Origin: Urophycis tenuis
Taxonomy: Eukaryota > Chordata > Actinopteri > Gadiformes > Phycidae
DNA length: 64,000 bases
Assembly (NCBI GenBank): GCA_036785325.1
Contig: JAXIVH010000002.1
Span: forward strand, 10,778,778-10,842,777
Reading direction: 5' to 3'
Part shown: positions 31,796 to 42,100 of the stretch, piece by piece
Numbering within the stretch: position 1 is the stretch's first letter
Layout of the letters: each line of letters begins with the position of its first letter
The notes under the pieces: generated by a model
Told to the model about the DNA's origin: nothing
Databases searched by the model: none
What the model saw: only the letters and a program-made list of their open reading frames with translations
Position numbers and translations under genes: made by a program

Positions 31796-32701
31796 ACACC
31801 ATTGTCATTCAAACATTGGAAACACAACTGGAAATATAATCACATGGACTTTTATCTTTGTTGTTTTGTCTGTTCCTGATCAATTCTAACTATTTCACAG
31901 AATAGAGATGGCTTTGCATGGCTATCAAGGGAAGGCACAGTGATAAAATAGTGACAATATGGAAACCGCTCTTTTTGTGTTGTTTTTTTTTACATTGTGT
32001 GAACATATATTAATATGAAATGATACAGAAAGGTAATACCAAGGTCATACTACAGAAAGGTAACCTACTTTACACAACTAAAGCTATGCCTCCACATGAA
32101 ATCCCTCATGAATGGAAGCATCACGTTCCACGATTATGTAATTTCATAATGTGGTTTCTGGCGGCATCTAGTGGATGAAAAGTACAGAACTGTAGTAGGC
32201 TACTGCTGAAATGTTGTAGTAATAGTCTACTTCCCTCGTCTTTTTTCAAAATCTGCAGTTTTCAATTTTAAAGAAATAAAATGTTGACACTCATGTCCAT
32301 AAACAATACCAATGCAACTGAAATTCAAAATAAGAAAAGCAGGTGGAAATGGAGTGAAGCAAAATTGCAGGGTCAAAATAAAAATTAAAAAAGATGAAAT
32401 TGTTGAAACGGGTAACCGTTTGTTTTTGTGTTTTAGTTTTTTTTTTTTTTTTTCAATCTGTGGGGCTTGGGTGCGTAATTACATATAAACACCACATGTC
32501 GGCGCTGTGGGACAACATGGTGACAGGAAACGCGAAGAAGTCGTACCTGGAGTCCAAACAATCTCATGTCATATTTTCACAAGCTAGGGTTTGTTTTGCT
32601 CTTCAAAATCTTTAATTTTACAATCATCAATTGTCAAAACATTGCATCCCTAAGGTTTTTCTCAAGCCGAGTCAGCTGTGGACGGCTCACCTTTTCCCCG
32701 C

Positions 32702-35417
32702 ATGGAGTCTTCAACTAGACAGTTACGATTTCAGTTGTACACTCAGGACGAGAGTCATGTCATAGAAAATGCAGTCAACACTGCAATACACGCCTTGCTG
32801 GACGCGATATACAGCGTCAATTGTGGTAAAATAGTAAAATATCAAAGTATTGTGGAAGAAAAGGACAAAGAGATCAGTCGACTGGAATACAAATTGAGAC
32901 AAAATGAGTTGGAACTGAGAGTGGTGCGAGGACAGAGCGATGGATATCGGAGGCTTGCTATTGGAGGGCAGGGCTCTTTGGAGGCAGATTCTGAATGTAA
33001 AGACAGCAACGAGGTACCTGCTGGTGGTGATACGAGGACAAATGGCTTAACCGTACAAACCGATCTCCCTAGTAAGTAGTGTGCATATGTTATGCAGGGT
33101 TCAGGTGAACCCTGAACACACACACACACACACATATATATATAATCCTCTAAAAAAAAATTACCCTCATGCACTTGAATGTTGTACGTCTTTATAACTG
33201 CTCTTTGTAACTTAGCACTTAGCCAGAGATGTTGTATACTAACAATGGTTGACCTAGCAATTGGAATGCTTACTTGCTTACTGTATGCAATTAAGTGTTT
33301 TACCTTCCGACAAATGTACTTATTGTAAGGCGCTTTGAATAAAAGCATCTGCAAATATATAGTATAGTAGTGGTTTATGTCCCCTCCCAAGGGTTAAATG
33401 TGAACTCTTGTCAATCTAAAATCAGAACCCATAGACAGCCTAATCTGTCAATCTCAAAATGGAAGCTGCTTTATATCTAATCTAGACTGCCTCCTCTATC
33501 AAAACTGAAACTGTCTGTCTTTGTATCTAATCTAGACAGAGTAAAAACAAAACTGTTTTGCAGATTAAAGTCTCTTTTGATCGTTCCGCATGCTTGCCCA
33601 GTAAACTGAGACAGTGTGTGTGTGTGTGTGGGGGGGGGGGGGCGGGGGGGCTGGGGGGCATGCGTGTTTGTGCATCGAATCACAATCAAAATCATCGATT
33701 AGACCTCCCTCGTATGTGAACCCCCAGCGTCTTTCCCCTCCAGGCGTGTCGGCAGACAGACCTCCATCGCTGCCCTGTGGCCATGACGACCATGACCACG
33801 GCGACGACGGCGACAACGCCGCCGCCTACTCCTCCCGCGACCTCAGCGACCACCGGGAGCGCTCGTCCTCCAGCTCCCCGTGGGAACCCGCCGACGTCGA
33901 CGCCGGCCCAGACCGCTACGCGCCGCACGCCGCGGGTCCGGCGGTGAAGGAGGAGCCGTCGGGCTGCGAGGCGTTCTTCATCAAGCTGGAGATGTGCGAG
34001 CAGAGCTGCGGCAGCGGGCACCAGGACGACCCGCGGCAGCCGGACCACCCGGGCCAGAGCCCCAACCAGAGAAGTAGGCCTCTCCACCTCCTCCATGAGG
34101 AGTGGCACACGTTAGACACTCGTCACTGTGTAGGCCTACCTGCTCACTCAATGACGCAGAGCCAAAGCCTTAAGGGTGCCAGAGCCCCAACCAGAGAAGT
34201 AGGCCTCCCCACCTCCTCCATGAGGAGTGGCACACGTTAGACACTCGTCACTGTGTAGGCCTACCTGCTCACTCAATGACGCAGAGCCAAAGCCTTAAGG
34301 GTGCCAGAGCCCCAACCAGAGAAGTAGGCCTCCCCACCTCCTCCATGAGGAGTGGAACACGTTAGACACTCGTCACTGTGTAGGCCTACCTGCTCACTCA
34401 ATGACGCAGAGCCAAAGCCTTAAGGGTGCCAGAGCCCCAACCAGAGAAGTAGGCCTCCCCACCTCCTCCATGAGGAGTGGCACACGTTAGACACTCGTCA
34501 CTGTGTAGGCCTACCTGCTCACTCAATGACGCAGAGCCAAAGCCTTAAGGGTGCCAGAGCCCCAACCAGAGAAGTAGGCCTCCCCACCTCCTCCATGAGG
34601 AGTGGCACACGTTAGACACTCGTCACTGTGTAGGCCTACCTGCTCACTCAATGACGCAGAGCCAAAGCCTTAAAGCGATGGTTCGGAGTAAAATTCACCC
34701 TGAGGTAATTTCCACCAATAATCCAGCCAAATACCCCCTCAGATGCATTTTTAGCGATGGTCAATATGGGGTATCAGCCGAATGGCTTAGTATTGGAGTG
34801 TTCGGTACACTGTGTATATCTCGTAAATTACCCCACTAATAATGCATGGATTGTTACCCAACTTCTGTAGTAGTACATATATGGTCTATACTCAGAAAAC
34901 GAGGCATTTTAAAGTTTGGAAGTACACCAGGAGTTTATTTAAAAGAGCACTTTTCTGATAGCTTCAACTAGCTGTTGCTAAGGCTACCGCTGCGTCGACG
35001 TCTCTTCCGTCTTTCCGGATAAGTTCGTAAAAGTCCTCTTCAAAACTCACAAGTGTAAGGAAAAAGTTAGTGAATTCAACACTCCATCTAATTTCAAGTA
35101 TTCAATTATTCCAGTTGTCAATACATTTCAATGGAGTGTCAACCGTCGCTAAAAATGCATCTGAGGGGGTATTTGGCTGGATTATTGGTGGAAATTACCT
35201 CAGGGTGAATTTTACTCTGAACCATCACTTTAAGAGTGGCAGAGCTGCAGTCTACCACCAGTAGGCATGGCATGCGTGAGATGCCCTAACTCCTGCATGC
35301 TCCTTCTTGACAATCTGAGATCAGCGTTGCTTTGGATAAAAGTGTCAATAGTACAATTTTTTTTTTTTTTTTGCTTCGCATAATGGCCAAGCATTGGAGT
35401 AGCAACGTGTGTGTGTA

Positions 35418-35464
<47 letters not shown>

Positions 35465-36624
35465 CTGTATGTATGTGTGTGTGTGTGTGTGTTTGTGTTT
35501 GTGTGTGTGTGTATGTGTGTATCTGTATGTATGTGTGTGTATATGTGTGTGTGTGTGTGTATCTGTATGTATCTGTATGTGTGTGTGTGTCTGTGTGTGT
35601 GTGTGTGTGTGTGTCAGGACGGCTGACCGACGCTGAGAGGAACAAGCGTTACCGCCAGCGGTGTCGCTCCACGCCGGAGGGCCTGCGCGCCTGCAGGGAG
35701 AAGGAGCGTCTACGGTAACACACGGCCAACCCCTCAACGCCAGGCGCCGCTCCGCTACGGCGCCGTGCACCTCCCATCTCCACGGAGAGGAGGAGCAGTT
35801 ACTGGGGGCGGAGTTAACTTTCATCTAGTTTAGTTTCAGTTCATCTCGAGTACAGCAAACAGAAGATAAGATAAGATAAGATATTCCTTTATTAATCCCC
35901 CTTAGGAAAAATTCACAGTGACCAGCAGTACAGGGGATAGATGTGTAGTAAGAGCCTGGCTAAGTCAATACACAATAAACAATAAACAATAAATTATATT
36001 TAATACGACTACAACTTTGTGACGCCAAAGTTTATAAGCAGTGAAACTGATACTAAACTACCATTAAAAAGAGAAACTACCATTAAAGTGGTTTCAGTGT
36101 CGGGACGACAGCTTCCATTAGTGGAACTGAAAAACCGCACTAAACACCAGTGTACCGTTTCGTTTGTCGAGACTACTTTGCTGTGGCTCCATTACAGTGA
36201 TGTGATGTTGTACACGTTCAAGATAGGGTTATGCTTCCCGGACATCTAAAGTACAACGTCGTGGTGTTTGATTTATTTCAACATCACTCGTATAACCCTC
36301 ATGCACAACAATGATAGGCCTATCTGCGTTCACTGTAAGTCACTCGGGTTAACTTCCAGGTACCTGAAGAGGAGGGTGCTCGTGGCAGAGATGTCGGAGG
36401 ACGCAAGGAGGAGGAAGAGGGAGTTGTGGAGAGCCGCGGCCAGAAGGCACCGCGACCGCAAGATGAGTGCCCTGCTTCCCCACGGCCCGCCTGCAGGGGG
36501 TGACCTCTTCGACGACTGGCCCGCGCTGCGCGACGCCGAGAGTCCGACGCGAGAGCTCGACCGACGCACACGCAGCGCGCTCTGGGAACACCGCCAGGAT
36601 CACAGCGACCGTGACGACGTCTGA
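32702..36624 (+). CDS. Coiled-coil/basic-repeat protein 1, putative nuclear regulator
   Basis: Exons 32702-33071, 33744-34073, 35618-35714 and 36360-36624 (stop TGA) join in phase to a 353-residue protein. I cannot name the family. Exon 1 encodes a helical segment (V-I-E-N-A-V-N-T-A-I-H-A-L-L-D-A-I-Y-S-V) and a charged coiled coil (K-D-K-E-I-S-R-L-E). Exon 2 is acidic, His- and Ser-rich, with a sumoylation-type V-K-E-E-P and a second I-K-L-E site. Exons 3-4 encode arginine-rich repeats, including R-L-T-D-A-E-R-N-K-R-Y-R and R-K-R-E-L-W-R-A-A-A-R-R-H. Coiled coil plus KEEP plus basic repeats suggests a nuclear DNA-binding or adaptor protein; this is inference. It is a paralogue of the gene at 54819-60776 and sits upstream of il21r on the same strand. 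ATTAAA lies at 36708. Confidence 0.72.
33088..33360 (+). mobile_element. L2-like LINE 3' fragment, rearranged
   Basis: It starts with a reversed piece (GTTATGCAGGGTTCAGGTGA), then a CA/TA tract, then the forward 3' UTR (GTTGTACGTC ... AACAATGGTTGACCTAGCAA ... GGCGCTTTGAATAAAAGC). It lies in intron 1 of the first basic-repeat gene, just after its donor. Confidence 0.6.
34053..34673. repeat. 125-bp tandem repeat, five copies, starting inside an exon
   Basis: Copies start at 34053, 34178, 34303, 34428 and 34553 and are nearly identical. The first copy begins in the last 21 coding bases of exon 2 of basic-repeat gene 1 and contains its splice donor (AGAGAA, GTAGGC); each further copy repeats that donor. 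Each unit ends near a TTAA, and the last one is interrupted there by a MITE. Confidence 0.95.
34670..35233. mobile_element. TTAA-flanked MITE with long inverted ends
   Basis: The element occupies 34674-35229 (556 bp). Its inverted ends are about 85 bp, starting AGCGATGGTTC on the left and closing GAACCATCACT on the right, and both ends are bordered by TTAA. The interior has no coding frame. It sits exactly at the TTAA present in each 125-bp tandem unit, so the array was the insertion target. It lies in intron 2 of basic-repeat gene 1. Confidence 0.9.
35407..35614 (+). repeat. TG-rich microsatellite abutting a splice acceptor
   Basis: About 200 bases of TG with TATG/TCTG interruptions end three bases before the CAG acceptor of exon 3 of basic-repeat gene 1 (exon starts 35618). 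There is no ordinary polypyrimidine tract. Confidence 0.9.
35866..36010 (-). mobile_element. Non-LTR retroelement 3' fragment, same family as 12253
   Basis: (AAGAT)n, then ATTCCTTTATTAATCCCCCT and the segment GACCAGCAGTACAGGGGATA, nearly identical to 12253-12390. It lies in intron 3 of the first basic-repeat gene. Confidence 0.6.
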
Positions 36625-36707
36625 CAACATAGCTGACTGCAGGAACGTGGCTTATGGGCCCTTAAGTCATGTTTCTTCAGTATATCTTGTGTAAAAGTCA
36701 ACCGGTT

Positions 36708-36713
36708 ATTAAA
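36708..36713 (+). terminator. Polyadenylation signal ATTAAA
   Basis: The variant signal ATTAAA lies 84 bases after the stop of basic-repeat gene 1, at a normal distance for a short 3' UTR. Confidence 0.45.
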
Positions 36714-37717
36714 CGTTAACTTATAAACGATGACTCGCCTCCCCCCCCCCCCCCCCCCCAGCAAGCGTGTCTCTAAAAGGTATCTGTCTATGTATCCACA
36801 ATCTCGTAATTTCCTCTTTTGTCATGTTTTTTTTTTTATTTCTGATGACATCGAATAATCCTGCACCAGTGAGTGGCGGTACGCCTGTCTTGTTTTGTAT
36901 TTGTTTTAATGGCTTTGCCTATTCTGTTTTGTTACTGACTGTTTATGGGCCTATCGTAAGTTTGATGGAGGTCTGCAAGAACGGAATCATTGGGACATGA
37001 ACGACATCGAGAATATATCAAATATGAGATCTTAATATATTTTTGGCATGCCTGCACACTAAGGCGCTCTTGTCTAGTGCAGCGGAACGTCGGCTTATCA
37101 GAAGCCCCCGCACGCGTGCATCGGTAGGAGGGGCTGTTCGGTGTCTGGAACAATATGTGGGCGTCTTGGATTCTCCCCGACCCCGGTGTGACGTCACATG
37201 GCAGGTGTCGCTCAAATTTCTCGTAAATCAAGCTACAGGGACGTCAGGTAGGGCTCACCCCTCAATCTCCCACTGTTTGTTTGAACACTACACATCGTCT
37301 GCAAAAGTAAATAATTATATGCCTTTATACTTAATTCTGTGTCTGGTTTTATTCTGATTGACATTTTTGCTAAGATGTGTGAAAAGCCTGTTCCATTTGC
37401 GCAGTTTGGCGCAAGGTAGACATTTGGGTACCGCGGGTAAGCACGCGCCGCCTGTATCTCCCACCACATCCTTTAGTTATCACTGGGCGGATGTGAGAGT
37501 TCAATACCCAGATACACCGACGCCAAGTTACCGACATAGCAATCGTGTCATCTGAGATTACAGGCTAAAACATTTTGGTTTGTGTGTTTTTGTGTATTTT
37601 TATTTTTAACTACACAGTAAAATATATGATCTCGCTCTCTAGATGTATGTCTATATTCTATGGTCTATTTTCAGCTGCTGTTCACGTATGGATGACAAGA
37701 CGGCTTAACCTGTTGGA

Positions 37718-39114
37718 ATGGCAGTTCAGTTGTTGTACTGGTTTCTGTTATGGAATCTGGGGTGTTTCTGCATTAAAGATGGTAAAGTATGGATTTGCAT
37801 TTTTCATCATTTAGTTTTGTTCTCCTGAAACGTCCCTTGTTCTATATGATTTAGAAACCGAGAGCCGGTGTTTTCTGACTCAGTTTTAAGGTTAAATGAT
37901 TGTGGATTCACAATTCAATTGATTGTTGATTGATTTGACTAGGCAACACAACTAACTACACACACGTTTCTAATTGCCTTATTATTATTTGCTTCATGTA
38001 TTTTCCTTTCAAAACTGTGTTTTTAAATCGCCTATGAAAGGGTCAGATAACGCGGTAGGTCTAGTAGTTGGAACGTTATAAACAATGTTATGAGGTGTGC
38101 TTTCTGCAAAGGAAATGCATAAAACGGATGTCCTTTTCGTCTTTTTGGTTTTTCAGTGACGTGTATCAGTAACGTCACCTGCATCACGGATTATTCGGAA
38201 TACCTGGAGTGCTCTTACTCAGGTGTCTCTCCTCCAAATGCTGTTCTGCTCGAAGCTGAATGCAGGTACCGTTTGTTTTACCTCTGTCCTGTAAGGAAAT
38301 ATACCGTGGCGTTTGGCATATAAGTAGGGGATTCGAGAAGGATAAGATTCTTCTCTTCAGTTCAAAGATTCTTCTCTTGAGTTCATTTCTCGAATTTGGA
38401 GGCTGTGAATTGCAGGCAGTGTATATTAATTGACCGTTAATGATTTGTCAAAGAAAGTATCTGTATCAAGTGCACAATATAACAAAGCATCTTTCTGAAC
38501 AATGGAATTATTGCAGCAAGGGCCAATTAAGTAATAAATATGAAATAAAAAAGAAACAGAAGCAGACAATGAATAATCTCAATGTGAGTGCTGAGTAATT
38601 GCTGATGAAGTCTGGACAGTTAGTTTACTACTTCTTCTTCTGCCTCAAAATGCTCTTATGGGCTCTAGTCATGGAATGAATGTTCTACTTTTAGACATTT
38701 AAAGCAGAAGCTCCTATTTCACTTCTCCATGGGATCACACCCGGTAAAGAGAAATTGTGAATAGTCTAAAAGCTAGGACATGTGTGGCGATGAATTCTCA
38801 CAGCAAGGGCAAGACAAAACCAACTGTAAGAGAAGAGATAACAGGAGTCACGTAGAATTGGCAACTCAGTGTCATAGAATAAACAGAGGTTGTTCATCAC
38901 AAAACAATTGACGAGTACGATCGCCCCGTTTAGCCCATTGTCTGTAGAAGTCATTCCGGCATAGTGGGAATGTGACAAGTCTGACTCACACTGTTTGAGG
39001 AGGTGGTGGTGGTGGTGATGATGATGATGATGATGATGAAGATGGTGGTGGTGATGATGATGATGGTGGTGGTGGTGGTGGTGGTGGTGATGATGATGGT
39101 GGTGGTGGTGGTGG

Positions 39115-39152
<38 letters not shown>

Positions 39153-42100
39153 GTGGTGGTGATGATGATGATGATGATGATGGTGGTGGTCGTGGTGATG
39201 ATGATGATGATGATGACGTGTGTGTGTGTCTGTAGTGGCTACTATAACGGCAAGGAAATGAAAGTGCGCAGCAGATGCGAGGTTCACCCTCCTCAGTCCA
39301 GCTGCCAGATGCGCCCAGACAACTTCACCAAGATTCTGTCGACAGATACAGAGTGCACTGTGGTGGTCCTGGACCCCCCCGTGGCTCGAGGGGTCAAATC
39401 TCCCGTGTTGGATCTGGGGGAAATAGGTGAGCATCGACGAAGCCCTCGCCCTCTCCCTCTCCCTCGCCCTCTCCCTCACCCGCGTCCTACCCCTCTCCCT
39501 CGCCCTCTCCCTCACCCGCGTCCTACCCCTCTCCCTCGCCCTCTCCTTCACCCTCTCCCTCGCCCTCTCCCTCGCTCTTGCCCTCTCCCTCGCCCTCTCC
39601 CTCTCCCTCTCTCTCGCCCTCCCCTTACCCTCTCCCTTGCCCTCTCCCTCGCCCTCTCCCTCTCCCTCGCTCTTGCCCTCGCCCTCTCCCTCTCCCTCAC
39701 CCTCACCCTCTCCCTCACCTTCTCCCTCTCCCTCTCTCTCACCCTCTCCCTCACCCTCACCCTCTCCCTCACCTTCTCCCTCTCCCTCTCTCTCACCCTC
39801 TCCCTCGCCCTCTCCCTCACCCTCTCCCTCGCCCTCTCCCTCTCCCTCGCCCTCTCCCTCGCCCTCTCCCTCACCCTCTCCCTCTCGCTCTCCCTCTCCC
39901 TCACCCTCGCCCTCTCTCTCGCCCTTGCCCACTCCCCCTCCCTCTCCCTCGCCCCCTCCCTCTCCCTCACCCTCTCCTTCTCCCTCACCCTCGCCCTCTC
40001 TCTCACCCTCGCCCTCTCCCTCTCCCTCTCCCTCTCCCTCTCCCTCTCCCTCGCCCCCTCCCTCTCCCTCTCCCTCTCCCTCTCCCTCGCCCCCTCCCTC
40101 TCCCCCTCCCTCTCCCTCTCCCTCGCCCCCTCCCTCGCCCCCTCCCTCGCCCCATCCCTCTCCCTCTCCCTCTCCCTCTCCCCCTCCCTCTCCCTCGCCC
40201 CCTCCCTCTCCCTCACCCCCTCCCTCTCCCTTGCCCCCTCCCTCTCCCTCTCCCTCTCCCTCGCCCCCTCCCTCGCCCCCTCCCTCGCCCCATCCCTCTC
40301 CCTCTCCCTCTCCCTCTCCCCCTCCCTCTCCCTCGCCCCCTCCCTCGCCCCCTCCCTCTCCCTCTCCCTCTCCCCCTCCCTCTCCCTCGCCCCCGCCCTC
40401 TCCCCGTCCCTCTCCCTCTCCCCCTCCCTCTCCCTCTCCCCCTCCCTCTCCCTCTCCCTCTCCCTCTCCCTCGCCCCCTCCCTCGCCCCCTCCCTCTCCC
40501 TCACCCTCTCCCTCTCCCTCACCCTCTCCCCCTCCCTCTCCCTCACCCCCTCCCTCGCCCCCTCCCTCGCCCCATCCCTCTCCCTCTCCCTCTCCCTCAC
40601 CCTCTCCCTCTCCCTCACCCTCTCCCTCTCCCTCACCCTCGCCCTCTCTCTCTCTCTCGCCCTCTCCCTCTCCCTCTCCCTCTCCCTCTCCCTCTCCCTG
40701 GCCCTCCAACGTCCCGGTTCTCCGGGTGCCGTCAGAGCCCTGTGGTCTCCGGGCAGCTGAGCAGAGCCTCTCCTCTTTGCCTCCACAGTGAAGACGCTGC
40801 CGCCATTCAACGTGCGTGTGACGCGCACCGCGGATGCCTTCAACATCACCTGGAGTGTCGACAACTACAAGAACGCCTGTCTCGAGTACAAAGTCCGGAT
40901 CAGTGGCAAGGATACAACAAAGGCACGCACACGCACACACACACGCATACACATGCACACGTGCAGACACATGCACACGCGCACTCACACACACATGCAC
41001 ACGCGCACACACATGCACACACGCATACACACATACACATACGCACGTGCACTTCTATCCTGAGTCTTCTATTGTCTTACAAAATGAGTTTCTGAATATT
41101 GTTTGAATCCATTTCTTTCTTTCTTTCTGTCTTTCTTTCTTTTTATGTGTGATCATATTTGTTTGTTTTTTCGTGCCTGTTTTCATTCCTTCATTCTCTG
41201 TTCATACCTTCATTCTGTGTTCATTCCTTCATTCTGTGTTCATTCCTCTCAGTCTTTGTTTGTCTCTCCCCTCGACTCCCCGCTGGTCCGCAGCTTCGTG
41301 GAGACCAATCAGTACTTCTCATTGGAGGCCTCTCTCCTGCTCCCCAACATCTTGTACCAGGCTGACGTCCAGGCCTCCCTGTGCCCAGACCTCTGCCCCA
41401 AGGTCCCCCTCCATGGCCCCTGGAGCGCCTGGAGCCCCGCCGTGGACATCAAGGAAGGTACCGCTGTAGTCTAACTCATGCTTCTGAATCGGACAAGACA
41501 ATGTTGAAGAACATACCCATATACACAATAATATACACCTACAAGCACACATAACTGTACATGAAATACTGAATATCGAAGATGTAGAGAGATATTATAG
41601 ATATATATAGATTTATCCTCTTTAAAGGACAAAGTCTGTCTCGCGACCAGTGCTGATAACCTTCTATACCCTGGAAGTCCACTGTTGTCTGATCACACTG
41701 ATGATGTGAATAAGAACTCAACAGGGCAGTTGAAATATCAACCGTTTGACATATGATGTTGTTTCTTTTGCCAGCAGGCGGTGAGAGCTGCTTGGCCTAT
41801 GTGGCCATCCTTGCCCCCCTCTGTCTAATTGGCCTCTGTTACTTCTCAAAGCCGTAAGTAGTCCAGCTCACCAACACAGATCAGCGTAATATCTGGTAAC
41901 TGAGCTGGTATTAGAGCTGATATTAGCGTACGCTTAATTGTTATTAGCATATGCTTGCTTAATTTACCACGCATGTGTTTTAAGACTGTTCTTCCGGTGC
42001 CGTTAGTGTTGTCATTGTTGTGTTACAGTGAGATGTAAACAGTCACAGCAACTATGCACTCTTTCCACTGTACGCATGCATTCTGATGTGTCACAGTGTG

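Noticed and set aside
33692..34108. Minus-strand frame of 138 codons opposite exon 2 of basic-repeat gene 1
   Set aside because: Shadow of a GC-rich exon; the plus strand has correct splice borders, phase and paralogy.
38766..41030. Very long open frames on both strands (up to 754 codons) of S-P, G-E or R-E repeats
   Set aside because: They come from the CCCTCN hexamer array, whose period of six bases keeps several frames open. The array lies between phase-matched il21r exons and is intronic.
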